Assembly: GCA_963969345.1 (NCBI GenBank) | Contig: OZ017768.1 | Coordinates: 10,456,193 to 10,520,192, forward strand | From: Turbatrix aceti | Taxonomy: Eukaryota > Nematoda > Chromadorea > Rhabditida > Panagrolaimidae | Length of the DNA stretch: 64,000 nt | Reading direction: 5' to 3' | In this document: positions 37,201-50,300 of the stretch, piece by piece | Layout of the letters: each line of letters opens with the position of its first letter | How positions within the stretch are numbered: position 1 is the stretch's first letter | Translations under genes and position numbers: made by a program | The notes under the pieces: generated by a model | What the model was told of the DNA's origin: nothing | Seen by the model: only the letters and a program-made list of their open reading frames with translations | Databases searched by the model: none

Positions 37201-39045
37201 TACGGAAGCGATTTGATACAACAAAGCTCTCGGTTTTTTAGCATCAGGAAAAAAACCAGATGATCGCACTTTATTTTCCTCGGTATTTACAGATTAAAAA
37301 ATACAAAAAAAACACGTATTCACTGTGACTAAGTAAATGTATATTTTTTCTTGTACATTGCACTTTTATAAACGGGGATTTAGTAAGATTAGAAAACATT
37401 CATCTTGATGAGTTTTTGTATTTTTGTTTTTTTTATGATCGAAAAAAAACTTGACTCCGCCTTGATTACCTACGATAATAATTTAATTGGAATTCAGTTT
37501 ATATCATCTCTTCGGACCCTTGAGGTGCTCATGTGACTCAAATATCATCACACGTGTGTCCCTCACTTGTTCTAAGAATGTTGTATCTTTGTAATTAGAA
37601 ATGTATACATTCACGGAAAGTTGACAGGTGAATTGAGTGCGCGTGTCCCTAGGGCACTATAAAAAACGCAAATCAACGTTTTTTCTACCCTGCTCATAGA
37701 CCTGCCGTTAAAGAACTGTACAGGTGGTTTTATAATAAGTCACCAAACGCGTGTTTGTACAAAACTACGAAAGATGCTCTTTAAACATGTTTTTTGCAGT
37801 TTTAAGAAACTTGTCACGTCAGACAATTATTTTACTAAATATGAAAAAATAGTAGCAGCTTAGGGTCGCCAGACGGCACGCAAACCAGACATTCTGGATT
37901 ATCTGTGCATCAACATGAGTCAACCTTGGTAGGCTTCTCTTCCGTAATGCAGTTAACTTCTGTTTTATGTTATTTTAGTAAGTCTTTTTTCTTTCGGAAA
38001 CAAAAACGAACAAAAGTGAACGCTCGTTCCCTGTGTAACTACTGTTCCTTGTACTTTGAACCCAAAAAATATTTTTACGCGTACTTTTAACAACAATTAA
38101 CTAACAAAAATGATGTTTCACTTGCACGCCAAAAATAGAACAGGAAAAAACGCTGTGACAATTTTTTGAAAAAAATTCTTCTGCAAATGCAATATCTCTA
38201 AATAGAACCGCCTTTTTTGCCTGTGTGCGTTTGAGTGTAGATAATATCCATTAATATTCATTGACAAATGAACGCCCCTCAATTGTGTTTTTAAAAGGGG
38301 TGTTCACACTGTCTATTTTTGGTGACATTCACGCAAAATTAAACCTATCAACTATATGAGTTAGGTTTGTGAGGGTACCCGGATGTTCCCAGTCAATTTC
38401 AATGGCCTTTTCATCATTTTTCTTTCTTTGGTTATAGAAAATAAATAAATTTCTTATCATTCGCACTTTTTCCCTATCTTTTTGACCTTCAACGACATTT
38501 TCCCTGTATTTATTGCTCCGCGGCGTGTGTAAAATTTAATTATTGTTTTTTGCCGTCGTGATGCCATCGCCGGCGTCGTCGGTCAGATGACACTAAGATG
38601 AAGATGCCGTTGATGATGACTTGTCTGTACCCGGTTGACTTTTTAGGCCGCTGGGAAGACGACGACGACAACGCAATTCGAGGTGGTGCAGCATCGAGTA
38701 CGGCACAAACTTGACTCAAGTGCAAGTTTGAGTTGCTTCAACTTTTCCTTTAACACATCAGCGGTAAACGCCGGAAAAAAAGCAATCAGAAAGTTATCAA
38801 AAAAAACTTAAACGCAGAAAAAACACATCATTGACGCAGTTGTTGCCGGTTTCATATTTTGTTTCTTTTGACTTCGTCAGTTTACTTACTCAAATTCAAT
38901 TTTGGTTTGCCGCTTGTCTGACGCTTGACGCTTGACGTCCGGTAAGAAAGAAAAAAGTAGTACTCAAGTTGGAAAACGAAAGGTATACGCGATTGGTCTA
39001 CAAAGCGTTGTAGCAGCCATCGATCCTGTTGACAGCTGACTAATC

Positions 39046-40121
39046 ATGAGTCTCAAAGCCCGGAGACTGTCCAGGCATCGGCCCGTCAACCGTCTTCTGA
39101 GTGCTGTACATAGAAGTGAGTTTGTCAAAAATACTTTAGTTTTTTAGGATTCAAAAATGATTAGAAATGAAACAAAAAAATTTGTATTTTAAATTTAATA
39201 TTCGGCAACTTAGTTAGAACGTTTTCACTAATATTTACATTAAAGTTTTTTTTAATGTAAAAAATTATAAAAATTCGACTTTTTGAATCGTCTCACATCA
39301 GTGATGCAATGTGCAAGTCAACTCATATTTTAGTTTTTGATGAAGCATTCGTAGAAAAGAAAAAGTATAGGACAGTTTATTCCCAGTCACTTTACTCCCA
39401 GACACATTACAGACAGGTCAGTTTCCCAAATGGCAGTGTATTCAAGCTGAAAATTCCCAAAAAATTCAAACTGTTTAGATTTGTGTCTCTCGGAAAACAG
39501 TCTAGTGCCGTTTTCAGTTGTGGAGTTGACCTAATAACTGCAAAAAAGGCGCGCAAATCTTTGGATATGTGCATGATGTTTTGCGTCGATCACTCAAACG
39601 GCCACTTTTCCATCGTTGTGCCGCTTTTGAACAGTATGCTACACCAATTACCACAAAGTACACTTTACAGACAAAAAATGTGTATTCAAATTAATAATTT
39701 TAAACATAAATATTAAATAATAGCAGACATAGTTCAAATCACCTATTTTGTGAATTTGCATTTTTCATCAATGAATATTGTGAATTTCATTTTTCAGATT
39801 CTACAAAGGAAAACGAGCGAAAAGTATCCGTTTCTTCATTTGTCGCCCTTTCGGCCCCCCTCATCGGTGCAACTGCCGGAGACAAGCTTGGTGAACAAGT
39901 CTGTGAGTTTACCAGATTTTGATTATGGTTACCGTAAACTTCTTTCCATAAAAAACTTGAATTTTTCCTTAACAATGAAAGACTTGTACTTCTTTTCAGA
40001 AGTAAATGTACGATAAAATTTGTCAAACTTGCAAACCTTTTTCGTATTCTTTTTAGCCGTAAGGACTTTGTTGAAATTAGATTACTCGATCGCAGGAGAA
40101 GAGAAGAGCTTATCCGTGTGA
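39046..40121 (+). CDS. Candidate upstream exons: PKC alternative leader, or a 79-aa gene
   Basis: An ATG at 39046 opens a 70-nt exon ending 39115|gtgagt (MSLKARRLSRHRPVNRLLSA...). An acceptor ttttcag starts a second exon at 39798-39902|gtgagt (NSTKENERKV...LIGATAGDKLGEQV). Both donors are strong and leave phase 1, the phase needed by the PKC acceptor at 52685, so these could be a basic, unstructured alternative N-terminus. Alternatively, a third exon at 40057-40121 (after ctttttag) continues the frame and stops at TGA 40119-40121, giving an independent 79-aa product. The antisense strand of the same region is also open for 223 codons (40458-39787), which weakens the coding argument. No domain is recognised. 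Sequence alone does not decide between the three readings. Confidence 0.35.
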
Positions 40122-43100
40122 CTGACGAGGCATCAATCAGGAGTTTAGCTGACGACGTCTGCTTGAAGGCATTTTTTCCTCCTTCTCTTTCGAGTTGTCT
40201 GCCTTTCCTGTCTCGCGAAGATTTCATCACACCAATGACTTGTGCTAGATTCAATTTTCTTTCTCGTGTTTCACGGATGCACGGATTGAGTGATGAAGAT
40301 AGATGTTGAACTTGCATCACAGTTTTGACTTTGCTTTCGGCATTCTGACTGAGTTTTGGGTGTGACAAAGTAGTCGGCCTGGATTTTTTTGTGTTTTGGA
40401 GCACGTTGACTTGTAAGTATGTGTAATTATTATGCGAGGTGTATTTATGATTCAACAATTCTCTTCGCTTCTGGAATCCAAAGAGTTTTTTTTAGCCTGA
40501 CGTAGTATGTTGATTTTTATTATCGTTTTTTGTTCATTCTGAACGCCGATTTTTGATTACTAACCCACTATTTATAAAAAATTCTCCGGAAAATTCTCAA
40601 AGGAGAAATTTTGTCCTCATCATGAATTTTTTTTGTCAACGACATAAAAAAAGTTTGTTGAAGTTTTGCCTACAAAAAAAGGTAATCAGACAACATCATC
40701 ATTTTTTCACGAATAATTATTTTCTAATTACATTTTTAATATAAAAAACGTTTTTTCATTTCGTTGACATTTACACTCGATGCACCTGCTTTTTTGCACT
40801 TTTTTATATACAACGAAAGTAGTTTTTTTTTCAATTTTTCCAAGTAAACATTTTTGCTTTCAAAAAAATTATTTTTAAGAAAATGAAGATTGATCAAATT
40901 ATGTTTTTTCAAGCCAAAAAATCCAAAAACAAATCTGCAAAATGAAGAGCAAAAATCGCCAACAACGAGAAGGGAAGGAAACAATGCGTTATTGCATCAA
41001 GTTTCTCCTAACCTTCTAATCCAGCTTTGAAGCCATTTGTTTCAAGGAATGCAAAGACGAAAGGAAGGAATATAATGAAATCCGATTCATTTGTCTTTTC
41101 CTCTTTTTTGTCTGCCGATTAAATTTTTTCCCGTTAAGGGTTTCTTCGTGTTTTTATCCAAAAGTAAAAAAAAAAGATTTTTTGTTAAATATGTTTTTGT
41201 TATTTTTGATGCAAAATGTATCTAGGATTCGTCATTTTAACCCACCTGTTTGCATTTCTGATAACATAAAAACAAACAAAAAATATTACGTATACGGATG
41301 CTTTGGGGTTATGGGGGGAAATTCGTGAATAAAAAAAAAGAGATAAGTGTGTAAAAAAAAGAAAATGTGTACAAGAATAACAGATTATTTAATGGAAATC
41401 GTCATTGCATATTACAGAAATTAGTTTTTTTACAATTTTTTTAGGTGCAAAAAATACAAAAAAATACATACCCCCCCCGCCCAAAGGGCCCCCCCTCTAG
41501 CATTTCGTTTTTGCGAGGGGCCAGATCTCGTTACGGCATCTAGTATATGCTGCTACAACATAAATAGTACTTATTACAAACACATAAACACCGGCACTAT
41601 ATTATTCATTACGACCACCGCTGCTTTCCCCTTCCGACGGCGTTATGGCCCCCCATTTCGCTACAGGCGCAGCTTCCATTTTCACGTTTTTGCTAATCAC
41701 GGCTTGGCTTCCTTCCTGACTGGGATATTTAGCTTTTCTTTGGAATGATTTGTTGGCTGACTGAAATTTAGGTTTGAGTTGGGATAAATATGAGAATGTA
41801 TGTGTTTCGGAAATTGACTTTTAGAGAAAGTTGAACACATTTAGGATATTTTTGGGTAATTTTAAGTTCTACAAATTGAAATTCAAATTTTGTGTGGTTT
41901 GTGAGCTTTTTTAAATTTGTCGTCTTTTTTTCTAAAAAAAAGTTATGATTTAAAAAAAATAAAAATTTGTGCGGGCGTTTTATACAGAAATAATTTCGTT
42001 TGTTGCCTTTCATTGTCTACGTTCACTGAAGCATCCATATATTTACAAATGCAATTTTTTGGTCATATGTGTGTTTTAATTATAACGAACACATCGACAG
42101 GCAAGCATTTGGGGCTTTGGTACCGGCACGCAGACATTTTGTTTGGCCAGTGTGCTGTCTTTTTTTCAATAGGTGAACCATGGTTTAGTGGTGTTATTGA
42201 CATTTGGAATAGGTTTACGCTGTTTTTTGAACACTGGATATTGAACTAAAAATCCTAGAAAATTTTTCTGGTATCAAAAAATGTTTGTACTTTTTTCAAA
42301 TGAACTTTTTTTATGTTTTTTTTAATAAATAAGAATAAATAAAAAAATTTTAAACCACTTTCCATAAAAAAATCCATAAAACGACTGTCAATGTAAAAAT
42401 ACTCGGATTAGTTTTATGACTGACTTCTCGAACTAAGCTGGTGTGTCGCCGCGGGCCCTTGCAAAGTAGCAAAATAAAATAACGTCGAAGCAGCTAATCA
42501 GAATGCTAGACTTCTCGCGGTATGTACCACATCAAACACGTGCACGGTGTCATTTATGAGAAATGTTTGTTTTATGCATAGTAATTTTTACTTTTTTGCA
42601 TGAGATACCATTTTTTTTTCTGCCTACCATTTTTAAGTTTCGTTGTAGATATTTGAAACAATTCCGATCTAACAAATTGTGCCCGCCCGGGGTTAGGGTT
42701 CACTTTGGTTAGACGCAAAAAATACATATTTACATACATAGGCATCCATCTTCACATCCATCTATCCACTTCGCGGTGCAACAGTGCTCAAAGGTGGTGA
42801 CCAGATGTGTGCCCTGTTGCTTTGTTTAGTGAGAAGCAAAAAAAGGGGGCTTTTGTTTATACGCGGATTTGGATTTTGGACTAAAATTGATATTGCCCCA
42901 TTTTTTGGGGCTTTGTTTGGTGAAAATTTACGTCGGCGCAGGCTTTGATGAAAAATTTAGCAGTTAGCTCTTTGATTTGTTCTTTGTGGCATTAATTTCT
43001 TCTACCTGGATTGCGGGATTATACATTTTTTATTTTTTTATTTAAAGATCCAGGAAATAAAATTATTTTCCTGGATCGTTCACATTTTTTATGTAATATT

Positions 43101-43906
43101 TTTTAACGACAGGAAAGCTGTGAAGCCATATTTTTTATGAAAAAGAATAGAGATCCATAAAAATGACGAATCTTGGTGTGAAAATGACATCTTGCACTGC
43201 AAACACACTGATTTTAATTTTTTTTTACAAGTTGCGGTGCATGTTAAAAAATACGTGAAAAACCTAGTATAATATTATTTTAAAAATTCAAAAATGTCTT
43301 TACGTATTTAAAAAATTTTTTTGAAGCATTTTACACCGAACACCGAATTTTTGATGGCAGTTTTTTTCTTCTTCGTTATATGCATTTATGCTTGTATGTG
43401 AGACCCCATTTTAATATTTGAATGATTACTTGACGATGTAGGGCATTTGTGTACATACTAAATGTGTGTGAATTTAAAAATCAAAAAAAAGTGCCCCAAC
43501 TAGGGAAAGTAAATTTGGTTGGGAAAGTATATTTTTTCCAAAACCATGTGTTCAGTTCTTTTTGGCAGCTAAGTCTTTTTTTTTTAAATAAAAAAATGAA
43601 AATTGTATCGTTTCAGTTTTTTTTCAATTTTTCAAAAACACTTTTTGTGTAAAAAAAATAAATGTGTAAATCACATTTAGAAAGCCTTTGTACTCATTCC
43701 ACAATACAAATTCTTTGCTCAATGTCTACCCCCATCAAATCCCATGCCTAATCTTTACTCTTATCGAAACCTACCAATTTGCCCCAGACTTACTCAAAAG
43801 TACACAAACACATTTCCCTGCCACTTTCGTTTCCTCCGACGTGCGTATTATGAGTTATCTATTTTCCGTGAAATAATCGGCTGTCTTTTTCGTATCCAAA
43901 AAAGAC
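40122..43906. other. Non-coding interval, probably PKC 5' intron/upstream DNA
   Basis: No exon supported. There are G/C homopolymer runs near 41471-41512 and a short hairpin at 43047-43077 (gatccaggaaa with its complement). Pyrimidine-rich sequence at 43690-43860 precedes the candidate first exon at 43907 and may be its 5' UTR or promoter. Confidence 0.4.
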
Positions 43907-44153
43907 ATGGCAAACAAGTCTGCTCGGTCTGCTTCGACGAAATCAGTGCCGTTGGCGATTGCCGAAGAGGAACAAGACGCACTCGATGGCACCGATGCAG
44001 ACGGTGTCGTCGTCGCCGGCCGTGACGGCAGTCGAACAAATTCCGTGAATGTCAAAAAGTTTTCTACGCAGTCGAACCCGGCATTCAATATGATGGCACA
44101 GGATCCTGTTGTCGAGACAAATTTGGCTATTCGGAAAATGAGTGAAGCTCTTG
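43907..44153 (+). CDS. Alternative first coding exon of the conventional PKC gene
   Basis: ATG at 43907 opens 82 codons plus one base, ending before a gtgggt donor at 44154. The leftover base G joins CA of the common acceptor exon (52685) to give Ala and keeps the frame into QRIEGKAFVRRGALRQ. The peptide is hydrophilic, with KSARSASTKS, an acidic EEEQDALDGTDADG and a Ser/Asn-rich middle; no myristoylation site or domain is seen. It lies 8.5 kb upstream of the common exons, as expected for an alternative promoter. The coding-like composition against AT-rich flanks supports it. Its use is inferred from phase and context, not shown. Confidence 0.6.
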
Positions 44154-46875
44154 GTGGGTTTGACGCCATTTTGTATCTCTTTTTTGGGGCTTGAAAACTG
44201 ATTTACTAAAGCAGCATTCGAAATTTATGAGAAAAATTAAACTCTGCGGATTTTTGAAATTAATCTTTTTGGTTTTGATTATCATTTCCACTTCCTCGAT
44301 GTCAAACGCATGTGTGAAAAATTTATAAGTGTTCATTTTTGCAGCATTTTAATACAATTTTTTTTATTGCCTAACATAAAAATTGCAAAGTAAGCATAAA
44401 TTTTTGAAGCACACCTCTGCATTTTCTTGGCTTCTTCCTTGTTCATTGACTTTATTTTTACTATCAAACTGCAAACGGTGGCATCAGAATAATTTGTCGA
44501 GCCAATTGTGCGCATACTGTGTGAAACACCGATAAGTGATAAATATTTGTATTCAGCATGGTTCAAAAATGCATGTCTTCAGGGCAACACAGTATTTTTA
44601 AAGTATTATATCTATATATTTACAATTCATTTTTACAATTTTTTTGGTAAATCAAAATCAAACTCTTTTCACCTCAGGTCGTTTTTTTTTAGAAAATGTA
44701 TTCAAACCAAAAAAACGTCACACATGCGTTTTTTTTGGTTTGAATACAGGTGTCGATCTACCGATCGATTCCTGATAAAAAATGGTTCAATAAAGTAGAT
44801 CATCTGTTTATTTCCATTCATGTCCGCGCACACTTTTTACGTTTTTTTCTCTCACATAGCCATCGTTTTGCTACAATTAAAAAAATATGCAAAGGTGACC
44901 GATCAGTCAGCTGAGCGTTACCTGGTCGGTTGCGAACTAAACCGCTGCTCACCTGGTTGGATACCTATTATCAGGGAACATCCTATATTTATTTCTTGTT
45001 CGTATCCTTCGTCTTCTTCTTCTTCGACTTCTGCGTTCTTTCTGCATTGCATGCACTCCTTGCTAGGCAACCAACAACCTGCCGGCCTTGAAGATACTTC
45101 TTCACGTCATTGCGCGACCGGCCTTCATCCTTCCTTGCGCGACCGCAAATTGCGGAAATTAACCCACCGTTCGTTATCTGAACATCTTACGTCTCCCACT
45201 TTTTTGGATACATGTGCGTAGGGGGTGTAGGCGGTTGATGGTTTTTCTCTTCATCAGATTTACACTTTTTGATCTGGTTGATTGCAAATCAACTGAACTG
45301 CTGGACGATTGTATGGGTAAATGTTGGGAATGAATGTTATTTAGGTGCATGATGGTGGAAACCCCATCATGTCCCTTACTCAATCGTTTTGTTCGCTCGT
45401 TTTGTCGTTCGTTTGGCTCTAAGTACGCCTTTGATGGGTTTGTTTTTCTGGATTGCAAATAAATGTGAACGCAATTTGTTACCATTTTTTAAATAGGTTT
45501 TTCTATTTAAATTACAAGAAAATGATGTTTTGCGTCCTGCTGTTTTGTGAACGATTCAATTTAGTTTAGTGTTGCAAAATTTTTTTTCCACAATTTTGTC
45601 GTGTGCTACTTTATTTTTTACACAATGCTTAGATTTCCAAAAAAACGATGATGAAGCAATAATTGATGTGTGACTAATACCTGCTGTATAAATACTACTG
45701 GGAAAAAATTGGAGCAAATTGTGAAATACAATTTTATCGGTTTCTATATTTTTTGTAATAAAACATTTTGACGATTTTTTTTCACAAAAAAAACTGATTT
45801 TTTATCAGTTTTTACAGGTGAGAACGCTTTTTCCTGAAAACGGGTGTTCTGCGTCATCAATGTGCTGCTTCATATTTTTTTGCCATCTGATCAATTTTTT
45901 TTAACTAAAAATTGTTTTTTTTTTCAAAAACGATACCTGCATTCAAAATTTCTTTTGCAAATTAGGAAACACCAAAATTACATCCTTAGAAAGTTTCCCT
46001 GTGGATTTATATTTATTTATTTCTCTGCTACTTTATTTTCTCTTTCATTTTGTATGAAAGAGAAACATTTCATTTTGTATTACCATTTACTTTTTTTTCA
46101 ATCCTTTCGATGATTTTTTTTCTATTGATCTGCACACCACCATCCCTTCCTTCATCCAGACAGAATTCCTACAACCCCTCCCAATCCCCAACCACAATAG
46201 GTTTACGCCAAATCATTATTGATTCCACCCGATTTTTGTTGTTTTTTTTGCTTGCTTCATACTCCTCACCTCTTCCCTCTCCTGTTGTCCAGCAGCACAC
46301 AACTACGCGTTCAGACACGTATTCCATCCCCCACATTTCCCGAAATAATAGGCGAGCATCGATGACTTGATGCTGGTTCCGTAAATCCTTTCTACGGAAG
46401 CGGAGAAAACTTCATTACAATTTCCAAAAATGGAGTTATCCGAAGGGGAGAGCATTAGCATTTTTGATCGCATATATTATTCTTTTTTGCGCTTTTCGAT
46501 AAGAGAAAGAGATTGCTGGTCTGGTCTGGGCTATCGTTTTCACCAACTTTGTTCTACTACAGTAAATTTTTTTTATTCGTTGAAAAATTTTGTTAAGGCA
46601 AAAATATTTTCGATTTGAAGTGTTTTTTTATTGGTTTTCCCGTGTATTGTTGTGGTGAATGTTTTTTTTGTCTGCAAATTTATTGTTTTTGTTTTCTGTT
46701 ACAGAATTACAGCAGCTTGACTGATCTCCAATCCCACCGTCATTGTTTTGTCCTAATTTTTTTGGTGTCGTGATTTTTTTAACCCCAAAAAATGAACTTT
46801 TTTATTACCTCCTAAAAATTTGCACCAATTCGGATCACAAATTTCAACCAATAAAACTTTCCCCCAAAAAAAATC
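44154..46875. other. Non-coding interval between two PKC first exons
   Basis: No exon supported. It contains the hairpin at 44697-44748 and pyrimidine-rich tracts near 45003-45032 and 46130-46370. The interval should hold the promoter of the first exon at 46876. Confidence 0.4.
44697..44748. repeat. Near-perfect short hairpin
   Basis: tgtattcaaaccaaaaaaac at 44697-44716 is followed, after a loop of about 9 nt, by its reverse complement ending at 44748, with one extra T in the right arm. The stem is about 21 bp. It may be a mobile-element relic or a source of small RNA; the stem is short and AT-rich for an animal microRNA precursor. Confidence 0.75.
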
Positions 46876-47323
46876 ATGCCAACTGCGTCGCAGCAACTCC
46901 GACGCCTCCAATCTGAGCACGCTCGGAGGGAATCCACGAACGTCGAAGTAGACCCCGCACCGGCGACTTTCCACTCATTCAGACGCCCAGACTCTCGGCC
47001 TCGCTACATTGTTGATCCAGATGAAGAGCACGGAGCTGGCACGGGCACAGGCGACGGTGACGGTGACGATGACAGTCTTTCCACTCCCAAAGGTCCGTTT
47101 GATCGACTTCGAAAACTGACGTCCAGGAAATCAAAATCTTTTGAACGATTCGCAGAAACCAATACTCGACAGTCCAAGTGTTTTCGGTTCTTTTCGTTGT
47201 CTTCCTTCTTTCGAAACTGTAAGTTGTGTCCCAAGAAGAAGGACAAGGGTGGCGCATCGACGGCAACCAGGTCACAACGCTTTGGTGGCGGCGGTTCACG
47301 CGATACCACGACTACTGCTTTGT
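46876..47323 (+). CDS. Alternative first coding exon of the conventional PKC gene, with two possible donors
   Basis: ATG at 46876 opens a long polar N-terminal extension: Arg/Glu-rich start (QQLRRLQSEHARRE), a Gly/Asp stretch (TGTGDGDGDDD), then a strongly basic part (RLRKLTSRKSKSFERF). A strong donor gtaagt at 47219 ends a 343-nt exon (114 codons + 1). A second donor gtgagt at 47324 ends a 448-nt exon (149 codons + 1). Both leave phase 1 and a T, giving Ser with the common acceptor at 52685. The 105 nt between the donors add 35 codons including a Lys/Cys-rich CKLCPKKKDKGG. The basic patches could bind acidic membranes (inference). Without splicing the frame ends at a stop just past 47323. 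Confidence 0.65.
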
Positions 47324-50300
47324 GTGAGTGATGTGATTATGCGTTAACGTGCACAATGCTTCTTTAATTTTTTTTCTCTTTTGGCTAACTTGAAAAAAAA
47401 ATTACATTTAAAAAAATTATTTTTTACGTACATAAAAATGCCATCTAATTATTTTTTGTTACTTTGCTTGCCACCAAAAAATTATTTGTTTGAAAACAAA
47501 ATTATATCAATTCCGGAAAAAAATTTTGATCAATTGAAAATTTTAATATTTTTTTAATTTTAATTTATTAAATTTTATAATCTCTAATCTCTAATTTGTC
47601 CACATAATTAATTTTTTTTATCATAGTTGGTCTAAATTTCATGCCCAAACTTTCTTTCCTTTCCATGAATTCCAACTTCTTTTGGTCACACGTTCCGTTC
47701 CACCCAAACCTGTAAATTACCGGGTGTGTCTTTCATCGATGAGGATTTCGTTAAACACAAAGCACTCTCCCACGCCACGTCAGTTGTTTGTTGTTGTGTT
47801 TTTTTTACGGGTGTCTGTGTTTTTTTTGACACGGATAGATTTCACTAAGGAATAACGGGTAACAGATAGGTAGTGAGAGTGTCACTTTGAACTACACCAC
47901 CTCCAGCAAACACACAGGACACGGGTAAGGTAGTAGACACACATCAGACAGGTGGGAGTTGAACGAGAACAGGTTTTGTCCAAGGGTCGATGTAAGAGAG
48001 TATGTCACTTGTTTTTGGCCTGTTTTTTTTCTGGAGCGTGTGATTTGTTTTTATTAGGGAGGGGGACATTGATTCGATTTAAATTTGTTGGAGTCGGTAA
48101 AAAACGCGGAACTAAATACAAAAATTGTCAAAAAAAAATTTGTGCGTGAATCTTTTATGTGATCGTTAGGCTTTTTTTTCTCGTTTTCCGCCTCATAATT
48201 TTTTTAGTTCACACTGTGGTTGAAAAAATGACGCATTTTACATTGCAAAAAAAATTTACAACCCTTTAAAATTTTTTGGCATCTGCTCAAAGATTGCTTT
48301 GTTATTTGCTACTCCGCAAAGTACAAACACCAATTACTGCCATGCATGTCTAATTTTTTTCATGTTCCTGGCCCCCGAAATCATTAGTCACAATTTTTAC
48401 GAACCAAGACAACCGAAATCGGTTGCATACCACTATGTTGTGATTTGTTGTAGTCATCGTTTCCTTCACCGAATGCACGTGTGTCTGTCTCCCTTTGATA
48501 TTGCCGATAACAAACCTAATCGATTGTCTTACACTTTCTTGCTATTTCTCAATTTTTGTATTTTCTATTGTGATTGATAGCTTTTTTTATGCACAGGAAG
48601 CACAAAAAATTGAAAAAAACTTTTTTTGACAGGTTTTGTAAATTGTTATAAAAATAATTTTGCAGTAGTTAATAAAAAATCGTTCAACGATTTATAATAA
48701 AAATGGTGTCAACTTTTTAGATCCAGTTTGGGTAGACTGTTTTTTTACTGTTGAAACATTTTTTGATCAAAAACAATCATTTTTTGATGGCGCATCGGGT
48801 TTGTGCTTTCAAATTTGAAAAATATTTCACTGAACATTATTTAAAATTTCGAATACTTTGTAAACGAATTATTAGACAACAAAAAAATTATACATTTTTT
48901 CGCCGAAAAAGGTCCTAAAATAATTTATTGAAACAAAATTTTTGACAAAAAAAGTTTGTCTTCTTCTTTCTTCGACATCTTTTTTTTCTCCACCAGATTA
49001 ACGTGTGCTTCCCAAAACATACTTACGGTGAATTATCACGAGCCAGGTGCATCCGCATCGATTGCTAGAGCCCCATCCATGCATAATGCTGCGTAGATAG
49101 ATAGATCATTGATGGACGACCACGAGTTTCTTTTTTCTGTACAAACGTAAAGTAACGTGTGCGCTGCATGCATCACGGACCGCGCCGGTTATGCCTCTTC
49201 TGGCGACGGTGTAATATCATAATGCCTGACGATTATCGTCGTATGTGTTGTTTTTGTAGCTTTTACATTATTCAGTACCCAAAAAAAGATTGCATTTATC
49301 TACGTTGGCCGATTGGGCGAATTTATAGTATGCTAACGAAGGGGAGGGTTCCGGGGCAAACCAGAAATTTTGTTTATGTTTTACGATCTTTTTTCGCTGT
49401 ACTGTACAATTTTTTTTTCTACGAGCGGCCGAAATTTTTTGTCAACGGCAGAAATTTTTACAAAACGGTAGATATTAATGCAACTCGTTGATTACCTCAA
49501 CTTGATGATTCGGAATGACGTTGTGGGGAGTAGGTTACATTTATTTTTTAAATTACTTTTCATTAAATAAATATAATATTTTTTTTGTTTATTTCAACTT
49601 TCTATCCTAAACTAAAAATTAAAGGCCACAATCTTGTCTCAAAATGTTGACCGTCTTAACATCAAGTTAAACCAATGGACATTCAGTAGCGCTCTCTCCT
49701 TTCACTTTCCCTTCCTCCCACCCAACCCCCTACTAAATACGTGTGTTGTGATGTTTACATTCTTACTTCCTTTTTTATTCAAACCTCATCTTTTTTTTTC
49801 ATACGCTCTTTCATGGTCATCCATGGCATCAAAAATGACTTCTTATGTTTTTTTTGCGTCACAAAACATTCAAAGTTCAAAAATCCCAGTCAAGCAGATC
49901 TTATTTCCTAAGCTCATTTTCGGTGCTACTATGAACGTGACAAAAAATACTTCCTTGATTCTTATGTTTCTAGCTGACCATAAGTGACGGGAAAGGGATG
50001 AGACAGTGCATCCATGGATGAAAGAGTACAACCTTGGATGTCAGAGTAAATTTAGCTTTTCTAAATTATCCATCAACTGTCATCTGGAATAATTCTTTTG
50101 TTGTTATTGTTATGGCATTTCTTTCACGGCATTTGATGCAACAGCCGGTGCACGTTTGCTGGATGACGAATTTTGGCCTCAGGCATAGAATTTTGAATTG
50201 TGAGTTTTAGCAGAAAAATAACGGAAAAACACTTTTTTTTACCAATTTGTTTTGAACAACGTTCATTCTATTCAGTTTATTTTTCTGAATAGCGAGTACA

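Larger units (their letters stand above)
31200..39045. other. Gene-poor interval upstream of the PKC locus (7.8 kb)
   Basis: No exon is supported here. The DNA is AT-rich with many T runs. It contains an ATTT microsatellite (32345-32376) and a cluster of ggggaactt/aagttcccc words (33586-34233). A GC-richer patch at 38540-38730 with GAC-rich sequence after a ttttttag could hide a short exon, but no start or donor supports it. Distal promoters of the PKC gene may lie in this interval. Confidence 0.45.

Noticed and set aside
38540..38730. Short GAC-rich exon after ttttttag
   Set aside because: The frame reaches a stop after about 20 codons and no start or donor connects it to any gene.
39309..39716. 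135-codon plus-strand frame inside the 39115-39798 intron
   Set aside because: About one frame of this length is expected by chance in 64 kb at this composition. No motif or splice context.
39787..40458. 223-codon open frame on the minus strand
   Set aside because: It is antisense to exons with proper splice sites, is rich in Ser/Arg/Lys from the complementary sequence, and has no domain or acceptor near its start. Kept only as an oddity in the findings.
49159..49491. 110-codon plus-strand frame
   Set aside because: Cys/Phe/Tyr-rich composition, no domain and no supported start context.
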